Origin: Bacteroidetes bacterium HGW-Bacteroidetes-4
GTDB taxonomy: Bacteria; Bacteroidota; Bacteroidia; Bacteroidales; SZUA-534
Length of the DNA stretch: 57,843 bases
Direction: 5' to 3'
Assembly (NCBI GenBank): GCA_002840905.1
Contig: PHDD01000022.1
Location: 1-57,843 of the forward strand
The notes beneath the pieces were generated by a model. The model was not told the DNA's origin and did not search any database. It saw only the letters and a program-made list of their open reading frames with translations. This document shows, piece after piece, positions 1-9,515 of this stretch. Every line of letters starts with the position of its first letter. The stretch's first letter is position 1. The translations under genes were made by a program, and so were the position numbers.

Positions 1-112
1 ATTAGAGCAAAATACTCCGATAAAATTTTGAAATACATCAAAATACTAAATCTGCCGCACTAAAGTGGACAAGTCAGGACCGAAGAGAGTAAGTTTAATT
101 TAAATAGAATGC

Positions 113-145
113 ATGCAGCGGGCCATAAGGTTTGCTGCATTTTTT
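113..145 (+). terminator. Hairpin terminator for a gene left of the window
   Basis: The arms ATGCAGC (113-119) and GCTGCAT (134-140) are followed by TTTTT on the + strand. The T-tract lies on the + side, so it most likely ends a transcript coming from left of the window. Its loop side meets the end of the reductase gene that runs on the - strand. The stem is only 7 bp. Confidence 0.5.
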
Positions 146-1289
146 ATTTCTCCTGTTTTCGGTAAAGAGCCCGATGCGTTTCCTGAATCATCTCCAGTAA
201 GGGAATTTCAGGCGGACAATGGCTTAAATCAACTTTCCTTAATCGTTCTTTGGTTGGAAAAGCACCTCCGTACCAATTATCGTTCTCGCGCAACATATTG
301 TAGCGGTATTTTCCAAAGTCAACCATGTCAAACGCTTTCAGAAGGGTTCTAAATCGGAGGGTTTCCGGAATATTAATTCCTGATGGATCGTTTTCCATAA
401 GGTATCCATCAAAATCGGCATAGGGAACTTTTCGTTTTTCAGCTTCCAAACGGTTTAATATTTCAATGTCGACAGGAGCCATGGGAGCCGGAGCCGGAAA
501 AATTCCATTTATGTCACTAAACGATGCGGTAACCGGTAAACCAAAAGTAAGGGTGTGAATGGCCGGGTTACCCAAACAAAATCGCGCATTCCATTGCAAT
601 GGAGAAAAAGGCATTGTTAGCTTTTTTAACTTTTCTGACGGGTTAAACAACTGTCCACCCTTATCGTTGGGCGAAATTATAAATACACCCATGTCTTTTG
701 ATGCGGCCAATTCAATAGCCGGAAAGTTTCGTTGAAAGGTGTAATAATAGTGCAGGTTTACAAATTCAAAGCGATTGGTTTCAATCGTCTTTAAAATAAC
801 CGGGAGTTGCGCGTGGGTGCTAAAACCCAAATGTTTTATAATCCCCTCTTCTTTCATTTTATGCAGCTCGTCGAGCGCTCCTCCCGAAACAGAAATATTC
901 TCAAGCATTTCAGCGGTGTTCAAACCGTGCCAGGCATAAAAATCGAGGTAATCGGTTTGCAAATCGTTGAGTTGTCTTTCGACAAGGCTTCTGGCATCAA
1001 CTGCCGTTTTCGGACTACCTTTGGTCATTAAAAAATACGACTCACGAGGAACACCCAGTTCCTGATTTAAAGCCTTTCCGTAAGCCGTTTCACTTTTATT
1101 GTATCCCCAGGCCGTTTCTATGTGATTTATTCCCTGGGCAAAAGCCTGTTGAACCGTGTCAATTACTTGTTCCAGGGTTTCTTTCGGAATGTCGTGTCGT
1201 GCTCCTTCCGAAGCTTTGGTAAAACGCATCCCCCCAAGGGTTATAACACTCAGCATCTTTTCGGTTTTGCCAAACCGGCGGTATTCCAT
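144..1289 (-). CDS. Aldo/keto reductase
   Basis: NAD(P)H-dependent oxidoreductase of the aldo/keto reductase superfamily, probably cytosolic with a TIM-barrel fold. The protein begins MEYRRFGKTEKMLSVITLGG, the usual start of this family. Barrel catalytic residues are recognisable: the Tyr in AWGYNKSE, the Lys in LMTKGSP and the His in FYAWHGLN. At about 381 residues it is longer than the minimal barrel; the C-terminal extension has no CxxCxxC ferredoxin motif, unlike some relatives. An in-frame ATG at 1325 lies only about 12 nt after the predicted transcription start, so 1289 is preferred. It stands alone; the substrate cannot be told. Confidence 0.85.
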   Translation of the reverse strand: MEYRRFGKTEKMLSVITLGGMRFTKASEGARHDIPKETLEQVIDTVQQAFAQGINHIETAWGYNKSETAYGKALNQELGVPRESYFLMTKGSPKTAVDARSLVERQLNDLQTDYLDFYAWHGLNTAEMLENISVSGGALDELHKMKEEGIIKHLGFSTHAQLPVILKTIETNRFEFVNLHYYYTFQRNFPAIELAASKDMGVFIISPNDKGGQLFNPSEKLKKLTMPFSPLQWNARFCLGNPAIHTLTFGLPVTASFSDINGIFPAPAPMAPVDIEILNRLEAEKRKVPYADFDGYLMENDPSGINIPETLRFRTLLKAFDMVDFGKYRYNMLRENDNWYGGAFPTKERLRKVDLSHCPPEIPLLEMIQETHRALYRKQEK

Positions 1290-1341
1290 CCGGGGCTGGT
1301 ATAGCGATAAATTTGTAAAATCCATGTTTAAATTTTCACTG

Positions 1342-1371
1342 CAAAAGTAAAATAACTTAAAGCCAGAACAA
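1342..1371 (-). promoter_or_regulatory. Promoter of the aldo/keto reductase
   Basis: Read on the - strand this is TTG (1369-1371), a 19-nt spacer, then TACTTTTG (1342-1349). It fits the Bacteroidota consensus TTG-N17..23-TAnnTTTG exactly. The predicted transcript start is near 1337. Confidence 0.65.
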
Positions 1372-1431
1372 CGATTGTGAAAATGATTTGTTAAAAATTA
1401 TCATTATTTTTATTTCTCATTTAAGTTTGAC

Positions 1432-2022
1432 ATGAAAAAAAACAATACCATCGAAGAATACATTCTGAGCAATGAAGATTGGCAGGATGGACTAATGTTC
1501 CTTCACGAAATAGCTGTTGGTGCAGGTTTGGATGCCTCCATTAAATGGGGTGTTCCCGTTTATTCGTTAAACGGAAAAAACATGGTGGGTATAGCTGCTT
1601 TTAAAGAGTACTTTGCCCTTTGGTTTTATCAGGGCGCTTTGCTAACCGACCCCCGCAAAGTGTTGATAAATGCACAGGAAGGAACCACTAACGCGCTCCG
1701 TCAATGGCGATTTAAGTCAGCCAACGAAGTTGATGCAGAATTGATAACAGCATACATAAACGAAACTATTGCTAACCACAAAGCCGGTCGCGAAATAAAG
1801 GCAAACAAAACCAAACCGGTAATTATTCCCGAAGAACTCCTTTTAGCTTTTAAACAAGACCCCGAAATTGAACGTTGCTTTAAAGAATTTTCGCCAGCAA
1901 AACAACGTGAATTTACCGAATACCTTGCTGCTGCCAAACGACCAGAAACCCGATTAAAAAGACTGGACAAGGCTGTGGCCTTGATTATACAAAAAATCGG
2001 TTTAAACGACAAGTACCGTTAA
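1432..2022 (+). CDS. YdeI/OmpD-associated family protein (DUF1801 plus OmdA-type tail)
   Basis: Cytosolic protein of 196 residues. The N-terminal two thirds resemble DUF1801 (the stretch KWGVPVYSLNGKNMVGIAAF is typical). The C-terminal 65 residues resemble the bacteriocin-protection OmdA/YdeI domain (KQREFTEYLAAAKRPETRLK). The family has no firmly established biochemical role. The gene converges on the UvrA-like gene with a 13-bp gap. No good promoter was found: a TAAGTTTG sits directly before the ATG but has no -33 partner at a usable distance. Confidence 0.8.
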   Translation: MKKNNTIEEYILSNEDWQDGLMFLHEIAVGAGLDASIKWGVPVYSLNGKNMVGIAAFKEYFALWFYQGALLTDPRKVLINAQEGTTNALRQWRFKSANEVDAELITAYINETIANHKAGREIKANKTKPVIIPEELLLAFKQDPEIERCFKEFSPAKQREFTEYLAAAKRPETRLKRLDKAVALIIQKIGLNDKYR

Positions 2023-2035
2023 GTCGCGGGGGTTA

Positions 2036-5000
2036 CTAATCGGTTTGTCGGATTAACCGACCTCCTTTGTCACCGGCACCAGGGCCCAATTCAATTAAAT
2101 AATCGGCGGCTTGTGTAACTGTTTGGTGATGTTCAATTACGAGCAAGCTGTGACCCCTGTCCAGCAATTTGTCGAAAGCACGCATTAGTTTTTCCACGTC
2201 GTACATATGAAGTCCGGTAGTGGGCTCATCGAGCAGGAACAAACACGATTTTCGTTTTTGTTCCCTGAGCGAGGCAATTAGTTTTAGACGTTGCAGTTCA
2301 CCGCCACTTATCGAATGTAAGCGCTGTTTGAGCTTCAGATAACCCAGGCCCAATTCAACAGCTAAGGTGCTTATTTCTTGCAAATCGGTAAATCTTGGTT
2401 GTTTTTCCAGTTCTTCAAAGCTCATATCAAGCCAATCGGCCATGTGTTTTCCCTCAACTTTTATGCTTAATGCTTCGGGTTTAAAACCTGTTCCGTTACA
2501 AAGCTCGCAAGGTTCGTAAACATCCGACAAAAAATCGAGGCTGGTTTTAATCTCACCTTTTCCTCCGCAATTTACACAGCCGGCTGTTTTGCTGTAAAGC
2601 GAAAAATTCGAAGCATTAGCTGAAATTCCTTGTTGTTTGGCTTGTTTTACAAAGCCCTTTTTCAGCGAGTCATAGCTGTTTAAAAACCCGATTACCAAGC
2701 TTTGAGCATGTGCTTTGGGTAATTTTTGATCGACATAAATACCCTGATCGAACAAACCCAACCCGGTAATTTGCTCGCAATTCACCGCTTTTCCCCTTTG
2801 TATCGACTCATAAATAACCTGGTGCATCAAGCTGCTTTTACCACTGCCCGAAACGCCACTCAATACAACCAGGGCGTTTGCCGGAATTCGCACATCAATA
2901 TTTTTTAAATTATTGGCCTGTGCTCCTTTTATTTGGACAGCTTTAATAATACTCACCGCACGTTTGTCACGCATAAAGCGATAATCGGCTTTTAAATACG
3001 GACCGGTAATCGACTTGTAACTGTTTACCAATTCCGTAGCTACCCCTTCGGCAATTACATACCCTCCGAATTTCCCTGCACCGGGTCCCAATTCAATAAT
3101 ATGATCGGCGCTGTTGATAAAATACGGATCGTGTTCGCAAACCACAAGGGTATTTCCCTGTCGTTTCAATTCCTGAAGAATAAAAACCAGGTTTTCGGTG
3201 TCGCGGCTATGCAGGCCCCGGGTGGGTTCATCCAAAACAATACAAACACCCGACAAATCCTGATTTAAAGCCGATGCCAGCCGCACACGCTGCCCTTCTC
3301 CTCCCGACAATGTATTGGAACGCCTCGACAGGCTAAGGTATCCCAAACCCAAATGAATTAAATAATCGAGCCCGTTTAATATTTTCCCAACCAGAATCTG
3401 TGCAGCTTTTTGTTTAACTGTTTCCAGGCTGAATGCACCGGAAATCACCACTTGCTTTTTCAAAAAAACCGATAGTTCCATCACAGGCATGTCGAGCCAT
3501 TCGCCTATGTTTTTTTCAAGAACCGTAAATTGCAATGCCCGGTTGTTTAACCGGCCTCCATGGCAGGACTTGCAGGTTTCTTTCTTCATAACAGTCAGCA
3601 GCTCGTTGGCTCTGTTGTCGTTGGCCTTTCGCACAAACTCATCGTTGACCAACTGAAGAAAACCCGGCCAGCTTGCCTTAAACTGATGCGAACCTTTACG
3701 GTTCTTTCGTTGGTAATTCCATTCTACCTGATATTCTTCATCGCCCGTGCCTTCTAAAGCAATTTTTTTTGCTTCGGCTGAAAGGGTGTTCCAGGGTTTT
3801 GAAAAATCAAACCCTTTGGTTTCGCCCACGGTTTTAAGGGTAGCAATATACTGCCCGTAAGCATCACCATAAAATTTCCCGGTTTTGCTTCCATCCAAAG
3901 CTCCTGAAATAAGCGCCTTATCAGGAAAGGAAATTAATTTTTCGGCATCACACACGGTTTGAAAACCCAAACCCTTACAATGAGAACAAGCCCCCTGTTC
4001 GTGATTGAAAGAAAACCAAGAACTTAACGGATTATCAACTATTTTGGGGGTTTTACCTACGCGGGCAAATAGTAAACGAATTGTATCATAAATGTCAGTG
4101 CTGGTTCCCACTGTGGATCGTTCATTATTTGTCAGACTTTGCTGATTTATAGCTAAAGTTGGCATCAGCCCCCGAATGCTTTCATAACGAGCCTGCGAAT
4201 TTATATGTAAGCGATTTCGCACGTAGGCAGAAAAGCTTTCAGCATATTGTTGGCGCCCCTCGGCAAATAGGGTGTCAAAAGCCAGCGACGATTTTCCGCT
4301 ACCTGAAATTCCGGTAATTACGGTAAGTTTATTAAAGGGAATATCAACATCAATTTGTTTTAAATTGTTCGTGCTTACGCCCCTTAATTTAATGGGTCCA
4401 AAGCGTTCAAAAACAGGTTTCGGGCTGGTTTCAATCGCTTCTTTTTCAACAATCAAGGCTTGAGCTGTAGGTGAACCTTTTACCTGTTCTATTCCAGAAG
4501 GCTTTCCCTGGTAAACCAGGTTACCGCCTTTGTTTCCACTGCCGGGACCCAATTCAATCAAATAATCGGCTTGCCTAATTATTTGTTGACTCTGCTCAAC
4601 CAAAACTACCGTATGCCCTTGTTCCACCAATTGGTTCAGGTTTTTAAGCAACACATCAATATCATATGGGTGCAAACCTGATGCTGGCTCATCAATAATA
4701 AATAAGGTGGGCTCCTTGCTGGTTTTTACCAACTGTTTGGCCAGTTTTATTCTTCGTGCCTCTCCTCCCGACAAGCTGCTTGATCGCTGGTTTAATGTTA
4801 GATATCCCAGACCAACCTGCTGCAAAGTTTGTAAATAGTCTGCTATTTTTGGAATATCGCCAAAAAATACAACGGCTTCATCAACCGTCATGGCATAAAT
4901 TTCAGCCAGGTTCTTTTCCCGAAAACTAATCGAAAGCACTTCTTCTTTAAACTGTTTGCCATTACACACACTACAAACCAACTCTACATTTCCAAGCAAA

Positions 5001-6868
5001 TGCATTCCAATTTGTTCATAACCTGCACCAGCACATTTGGGACAGCGCCCCGCAGGGGTGTTAAACGAAAAATGGTTTTTTGAGAATTGCTTTTCTTTGG
5101 CCTGAGGTAAACGGGCAAAAAAATTTCGAAACTCATCGGAAAGGCCGGTGTAAGTAGCGGCATTACTTCGTGGTGTTTTTCCTATCGATGACTGATCAAT
5201 TTCAATAAGTCTTTTTATGGATTTGTCACCTTCAATAGATTTAAGAAAATTGTACTGTGCCTGCTTTTTCTCAAACTTGTTGATAAAAAAACGACCCAGC
5301 ACATGATGTACCAGACTGGTTTTTCCTGAACCGGAAACCCCGGTAACCACATTTAATACCCCATTTTTAAATGAAACCTGCAAATTTTGCAGGTTGTTTG
5401 CCGTTGCGCCCGAAATAGTTATTTCTCCAAGCTCAGGCCTTATTTCTTTTTTAAACTTGGGCGGGTTTTTAAAATATTTTAGGGTTTCGCTGTTTCCGGT
5501 TGTTTTTTGATTGAAGAAATCAATGGCTTTTCCTGAAAAAAGCACATGGCCACCGTTTTCTCCTGCTCCCGGACCTAAATCCACAATCCAGTCGGCATGT
5601 TGTATTACTTGTGGGTTGTGCTCAACCAACAACACGGTATTTTCAGCATCGCGCAAACTAAACAACACTTCCATCAGCTTGCGGGTTTCTGTGGGGTGCA
5701 TTCCTGTGGATGGTTCATCAAAAACATACAACAAACCACGCATGCCCGACGCGGCCATTTTAGCCAGCCTTAATCGTTGTGTTTCGCTTCCCGACAGGGT
5801 TGGCGCCGGCCGGTTCAGCGTTAAAAAGCCAAGCCCCAATTTGTTTACCAACCTGATGGTTTTTAAAAGGGCTTGAATAATTGGCTCAGCTACCGTTTTT
5901 TCATTTGTTTCTAAATCGATGGTTTCAAAAAAAGTATTCAATTCCAAAAGTGTCATTCGGCTCAATTCCACCAGATTTTTTCCACCAAAAAACACCTGCT
6001 GAACCTCCGGTTTTAACCTTGACCCGTCGCAACTTTTACAAGGTACAGTACTGGCAAATCTTAGAACATTGAGGTTTCTGTCGCGTTTTAATATTTCTTC
6101 CATAACGGGAATAATGCCCTTATAGAAGTTCTCTTCGCGGGGTTTAGCCGTAATTCCACTCCATTTCATTCGCGATTCAAGGGTGTGTTTTCCAAAGGGA
6201 ACCGTAATTTTTTGGCTGCCGAATAAAACCACTTTTTTTTGTGCTTCAGACAAATTTTTCCATGGAATATCGACCGAAAAACCTTCGGCCATACAAACCT
6301 GATTAAGCACATCCATGGTTACCTGGGAATAAACAATATATCCGCTTGGCGTTGTCATAGTAAAGGCTCCCTCGCGAATGGTTTTGTTGTCATCCTGAAT
6401 TAGTAAGTCTGGGTTTATTACATCTTCTACACCCAACCCTCCACAGGTTTTACATGCACCTTTGGGAGTATTGAACGAAAATAAACTACGATCGATGGTT
6501 ATCGATTTATCCTCTCGCATATCTCTACCTACCCGGGCAAATAACAAACGGAGTAAATCATAAACCTCGGTAAGTGTTCCAACAGTTGCCCGAGGTGAGT
6601 TAACCATCGATTTTTGCTGTAGCGCAATGGCCGGAGATAAACCAGAGAGGTACTGTACGTCGGGCTGGTTTAGTTTACCCATGAAAAGGCGTGCATTGTC
6701 CGAAAATGTTTCCAGGTAACGTCGGCGGGCTTCCTGAAATAATACATCATAAACCAGGGTCGATTTTCCGGAACCGGAAACCCCTGTTACCACAATTAAT
6801 TTATTTTCAGGCAGGTTTAATTTTATTGACTTAAGGTTGTTCTCTTTTGCGTTCAGTAAGGTAATCAT
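2036..6868 (-). CDS. Tandem-fused UvrA-like ABC ATPase (four ABC modules)
   Basis: DNA-binding ABC ATPase of the UvrA family, 1610 residues, about the length of two UvrA proteins. Four Walker A motifs are visible: GVSGSGKST near residue 29, GVSGSGKTS near 508, GISGSGKSS near 850 and GVSGSGKSS near 1334. Four ABC signatures follow (LSGSETQR, LSGGEARR, LSGGEGQR, ISGGELQR). CxxC zinc-finger halves occur throughout, for example CKTCGG, CPKCAG, CSHCKG and CVNCGG. Each half is about 800 residues, shorter than the roughly 940 of true UvrA, which suggests a reduced UvrB-binding domain (inference). Such fused UvrA paralogues are known as a minor class. The role may be damage tolerance or drug resistance rather than canonical excision repair. 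No uvrB or uvrC is nearby. Confidence 0.9.
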   Translation of the reverse strand: MITLLNAKENNLKSIKLNLPENKLIVVTGVSGSGKSTLVYDVLFQEARRRYLETFSDNARLFMGKLNQPDVQYLSGLSPAIALQQKSMVNSPRATVGTLTEVYDLLRLLFARVGRDMREDKSITIDRSLFSFNTPKGACKTCGGLGVEDVINPDLLIQDDNKTIREGAFTMTTPSGYIVYSQVTMDVLNQVCMAEGFSVDIPWKNLSEAQKKVVLFGSQKITVPFGKHTLESRMKWSGITAKPREENFYKGIIPVMEEILKRDRNLNVLRFASTVPCKSCDGSRLKPEVQQVFFGGKNLVELSRMTLLELNTFFETIDLETNEKTVAEPIIQALLKTIRLVNKLGLGFLTLNRPAPTLSGSETQRLRLAKMAASGMRGLLYVFDEPSTGMHPTETRKLMEVLFSLRDAENTVLLVEHNPQVIQHADWIVDLGPGAGENGGHVLFSGKAIDFFNQKTTGNSETLKYFKNPPKFKKEIRPELGEITISGATANNLQNLQVSFKNGVLNVVTGVSGSGKTSLVHHVLGRFFINKFEKKQAQYNFLKSIEGDKSIKRLIEIDQSSIGKTPRSNAATYTGLSDEFRNFFARLPQAKEKQFSKNHFSFNTPAGRCPKCAGAGYEQIGMHLLGNVELVCSVCNGKQFKEEVLSISFREKNLAEIYAMTVDEAVVFFGDIPKIADYLQTLQQVGLGYLTLNQRSSSLSGGEARRIKLAKQLVKTSKEPTLFIIDEPASGLHPYDIDVLLKNLNQLVEQGHTVVLVEQSQQIIRQADYLIELGPGSGNKGGNLVYQGKPSGIEQVKGSPTAQALIVEKEAIETSPKPVFERFGPIKLRGVSTNNLKQIDVDIPFNKLTVITGISGSGKSSLAFDTLFAEGRQQYAESFSAYVRNRLHINSQARYESIRGLMPTLAINQQSLTNNERSTVGTSTDIYDTIRLLFARVGKTPKIVDNPLSSWFSFNHEQGACSHCKGLGFQTVCDAEKLISFPDKALISGALDGSKTGKFYGDAYGQYIATLKTVGETKGFDFSKPWNTLSAEAKKIALEGTGDEEYQVEWNYQRKNRKGSHQFKASWPGFLQLVNDEFVRKANDNRANELLTVMKKETCKSCHGGRLNNRALQFTVLEKNIGEWLDMPVMELSVFLKKQVVISGAFSLETVKQKAAQILVGKILNGLDYLIHLGLGYLSLSRRSNTLSGGEGQRVRLASALNQDLSGVCIVLDEPTRGLHSRDTENLVFILQELKRQGNTLVVCEHDPYFINSADHIIELGPGAGKFGGYVIAEGVATELVNSYKSITGPYLKADYRFMRDKRAVSIIKAVQIKGAQANNLKNIDVRIPANALVVLSGVSGSGKSSLMHQVIYESIQRGKAVNCEQITGLGLFDQGIYVDQKLPKAHAQSLVIGFLNSYDSLKKGFVKQAKQQGISANASNFSLYSKTAGCVNCGGKGEIKTSLDFLSDVYEPCELCNGTGFKPEALSIKVEGKHMADWLDMSFEELEKQPRFTDLQEISTLAVELGLGYLKLKQRLHSISGGELQRLKLIASLREQKRKSCLFLLDEPTTGLHMYDVEKLMRAFDKLLDRGHSLLVIEHHQTVTQAADYLIELGPGAGDKGGRLIRQTD

Positions 6869-7013
6869 AACAATAACTGTTGTAATAAAAAAAGATTAAA
6901 GCGACTAACTTAATTAAAATTCATCTTGTTATAATAAGTAATCCGGACTTTTTAAAAAACATTGTCCACTAAACGAATATCTTTTTCAATAGTTTAGCAA
7001 AAAGTGTCACTCT

Positions 7014-7045
7014 TTTGTATTGTGTAATAAAAAAGTATATTTTTG
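7014..7045 (+). promoter_or_regulatory. Promoter of lpxC-fabZ
   Basis: TTTG (7014-7017), a 20-nt spacer and TATTTTTG (7038-7045) match the Bacteroidota -33/-7 consensus. The predicted start is near 7050. The box overlaps an in-frame TTG at 7015, so that codon cannot be the translation start. Confidence 0.75.
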
Positions 7046-7071
7046 CACGATCTTTAACCGATTATACAACA

Positions 7072-8493
7072 ATGAATAATGTATTTATGACTGATAGGCA
7101 AAAAACAATAGCAACCGAGGTCTCACTTACCGGAGTCGGCTTACACACAGGCATTAATGTTACGATGACATTTAAGCCCGCTCCCGAAGATCATGGTTAT
7201 AAATTTAAGCGTGTTGACCTCGACAAACAGCCTATTATTCCGGCTTTAGCAGAAAATGTGGTAGACACGGCTCGTGGAACCACTATTGCTAAAGGAGAAG
7301 CCCGCGTATCTACCATTGAGCACGTGTTGGCTGCCGCTTACAGTCTTGAAATTGACAACCTGCTTATTGAAATTGACGGACCAGAAACACCCATTATGGA
7401 CGGAAGCTCCATTCGTTTTTTTGAAGTCCTTAAGAAAGCCGGAATCAAAGAGCAGGATTTAGATCGTGAATATTTTGTGGTGCGCGAGAATGTGCGTTAT
7501 GTGAACGAAGAAAAGGGCATCGAAATAATTGCTTATCCTGATCATAAGTACAGCGTTGATGTATTGATTGACTTTAACTCAAAAGTATTGGGACACCAAT
7601 ATGCAAGCTTAACCGATTTATCGGAATTTGGAGATCAGATAGCCCCCTGCCGTACCTTTGCTTTTTTCCACGAACTGGAACCCTTGTTTAAGAACAACCT
7701 GATAAAAGGCGGTGCCTTGGAAAACGCTATTGTAATAGTGGAAAATGAGTACCCGCAAGAAGAGTTCGACCGTATTGCCGATTTGTTCAACAAACCTCAT
7801 TTGAAAGCCAAACGAGGTATTTTAAATAATGTTAACCTGCACTTTTCTAACGAACCCGCCCGTCATAAATTACTCGATGTAATTGGCGATTTGGCTTTGT
7901 CCGGAAGACGTATAAAAGGAAAAATTATTGCAAAACGCCCCGGACATCTAGCCAATACAGAATTTGCCAATAAAATACGCCAGATTGTAAAATTTGAACA
8001 AAAAAACGGTGTGGCACCCCGCTATTACCCTGATGAACCACCAGTACGTGACATCAACGATATAATGAAAGTGTTGCCTCACCGTCCTCCGTTCTTGTTG
8101 GTCGATAAAATCATCCACATGGACGAAACTACCGTGGTGGGTGTAAAGTGTGTTACTATGAACGAACCCTTCTTTGTGGGGCACTTCCCACAGGAACCGG
8201 TTATGCCTGGCGTTCTTCAGATTGAAGCCATGGCCCAGGTTGGCGGTTTGCTGGCATTAAACGATGTGGATGATCCAAAAGAATGGTCAACTTATTTTCT
8301 GAAAATCGACAATGTCCGCTTTAAACAAAAAGTGGTTCCAGGCGACACCCTGATTTTCAGGCTCGATTTAATCTCGCCCATACGCCGTGGCATTGCCCAC
8401 ATGCGCGGGCAGGTTTTTGTCGGAACCACCCTGGTTATGGATGCTGAACTAATGGCCCAGTTGGTACGTAATAAAGTGACTGCAGAAAACTAA
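7072..8493 (+). CDS. lpxC: Bifunctional UDP-3-O-acyl-GlcNAc deacetylase / 3-hydroxyacyl-ACP dehydratase (LpxC-FabZ)
   Basis: Two enzymes in one chain, a fusion usual in Bacteroidota. Residues 1 to about 315 are LpxC, the zinc deacetylase that commits UDP-acyl-GlcNAc to lipid A. Zinc-ligand motifs are STIEHVLAA (His84) and HKLLDVIGDLALSG. From about residue 325 comes FabZ, the dehydratase of fatty acid elongation, with LPHRPPFLLVDKI, the catalytic His in GHFPQEPVMPG and the Glu in QIEAMAQVGG. ATG 7072 is chosen; ATG 7087 (MTDRQKT) also fits the family start. lpxA follows after 21 bp in the same transcript. lpxD, which often lies just upstream in this phylum, is not here. Confidence 0.96.
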   Translation: MNNVFMTDRQKTIATEVSLTGVGLHTGINVTMTFKPAPEDHGYKFKRVDLDKQPIIPALAENVVDTARGTTIAKGEARVSTIEHVLAAAYSLEIDNLLIEIDGPETPIMDGSSIRFFEVLKKAGIKEQDLDREYFVVRENVRYVNEEKGIEIIAYPDHKYSVDVLIDFNSKVLGHQYASLTDLSEFGDQIAPCRTFAFFHELEPLFKNNLIKGGALENAIVIVENEYPQEEFDRIADLFNKPHLKAKRGILNNVNLHFSNEPARHKLLDVIGDLALSGRRIKGKIIAKRPGHLANTEFANKIRQIVKFEQKNGVAPRYYPDEPPVRDINDIMKVLPHRPPFLLVDKIIHMDETTVVGVKCVTMNEPFFVGHFPQEPVMPGVLQIEAMAQVGGLLALNDVDDPKEWSTYFLKIDNVRFKQKVVPGDTLIFRLDLISPIRRGIAHMRGQVFVGTTLVMDAELMAQLVRNKVTAEN

Positions 8494-8514
8494 AAAAATG
8501 AAACTCAACAAGGA

Positions 8515-9285
8515 ATGGAATATAAATTAGCTAACGTTCATCCTGAAGCAAAAATTGGAAAAAACGTAATTATTGAACCTTTTGTAAGTATCGAAAAAAA
8601 CGTTGAAATTGGAGATAACACGTGGATTGGTTCAAATGCTGTAATAAAAGACTTTACAAAAATCGGCAGTAATTGTCGCATATTTCATGGAGCTGTGGTG
8701 GGAGCAATTCCACAGGATTTAAAATTTCGAGGAGAGGAAACCTGGGTGCTGATTGGCGACAATACCACCATCCGCGAATGCGTAACTGTTAACCGGGGAA
8801 CCGCAGCAAAAGGCGACACGCGAATTGGAAATAATTGCCTGTTGATGGCTTACTCACACGTTGCACACGACTGCCGTATTGCCGACAACGTAATTATTGG
8901 AAATGCCACTCAAATTGCCGGTGAAGTTGACATTGACGAATTTGCAATACTTAGTGGCGGTTGTTTGGTTCATCAATTTGTGCATGTTGGCTCACATGTA
9001 ATTATTCAAGGCGGATCAAAAATTGGAAAAGACGTGCCGCCATACATTACAGCCGGTAGAGATCCCCTGGTTTATGCCGGAATCAACGCCATTGGGTTGC
9101 GTCGCAGGCGATTTACCGACGATCAAATCAAATCCATTCAGGATGTTTACCGACTCCTGTATGCTAAAGGATACAATACTTCCCAGGCGCTTGAATTAAT
9201 TGACAAAGATTTAATAAAGTCAAATGAACTAAATACGGTTGTAAGCTTTGTAAAAGGTTCTCAAAGAGGAATCATTGCCGGTTAA
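8515..9285 (+). CDS. lpxA: Acyl-ACP--UDP-N-acetylglucosamine O-acyltransferase (LpxA)
   Basis: Cytosolic trimeric acyltransferase for the first step of lipid A synthesis, transferring a 3-hydroxyacyl chain to UDP-GlcNAc. At 256 residues it is the normal family length. The N-terminal two thirds are hexapeptide repeats of a left-handed beta helix (for example IGKNVIIEPFVSIEKNVEIG). The catalytic His lies in AYSHVAHDCRI. The C-terminal helical part includes GINAIGLRRRRF, typical of LpxA. It is co-transcribed with lpxC-fabZ and followed by a strong terminator, so the transcript ends here. Confidence 0.96.
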   Translation: MEYKLANVHPEAKIGKNVIIEPFVSIEKNVEIGDNTWIGSNAVIKDFTKIGSNCRIFHGAVVGAIPQDLKFRGEETWVLIGDNTTIRECVTVNRGTAAKGDTRIGNNCLLMAYSHVAHDCRIADNVIIGNATQIAGEVDIDEFAILSGGCLVHQFVHVGSHVIIQGGSKIGKDVPPYITAGRDPLVYAGINAIGLRRRRFTDDQIKSIQDVYRLLYAKGYNTSQALELIDKDLIKSNELNTVVSFVKGSQRGIIAG

Positions 9286-9310
9286 ATTCTTATAAAATAT
9301 AAACCAACAA

Positions 9311-9342
9311 CCCCTTTCAACCTGCCGAAAGGGGTTTTTTTT
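9311..9342 (+). terminator. Intrinsic terminator after lpxA
   Basis: CCCCTTTC (9311-9318) pairs perfectly with GAAAGGGG (9327-9334), followed by eight T. It ends the lpxC-lpxA transcript. Confidence 0.9.
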
Positions 9343-9437
9343 AAAAACCATTATCCTTCTGAACAAATTTTATTATGGTGTGTTAGTTAGTCTGTCCGGA
9401 ATTAACCTTTTTTATTTCAATGCTTTATTATTTTCGA

Positions 9438-9468
9438 TTGATTTAATAAAAATTTTTACATAAATTTG
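9438..9468 (+). promoter_or_regulatory. Promoter of the universal stress protein gene
   Basis: TTG (9438-9440), a 20-nt spacer and TAAATTTG (9461-9468) match the Bacteroidota consensus exactly. The predicted leader is about 42 nt. Confidence 0.7.
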
Positions 9469-9515
9469 ATTTTTGGCTCAAAGCCTTACTTAAACTATAA
9501 CCTAAATGCTTTTTT

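Noticed and set aside
78-92. A 14 of 15 base match to 57673-57687 (opposite strand), as possible ends of an element spanning the window
   Set aside because: With about 58 kb compared with itself, many matches of this quality are expected by chance.
1422-1429. TAAGTTTG directly before the YdeI-like gene as its -7 box
   Set aside because: It ends 2 nt before the ATG and has no TTG at a usable distance, so it would give a leaderless transcript. It is probably chance.
7015-7071. TTG at 7015 as the lpxC-fabZ start
   Set aside because: It overlaps the -33 promoter element; homology begins only near 7087.
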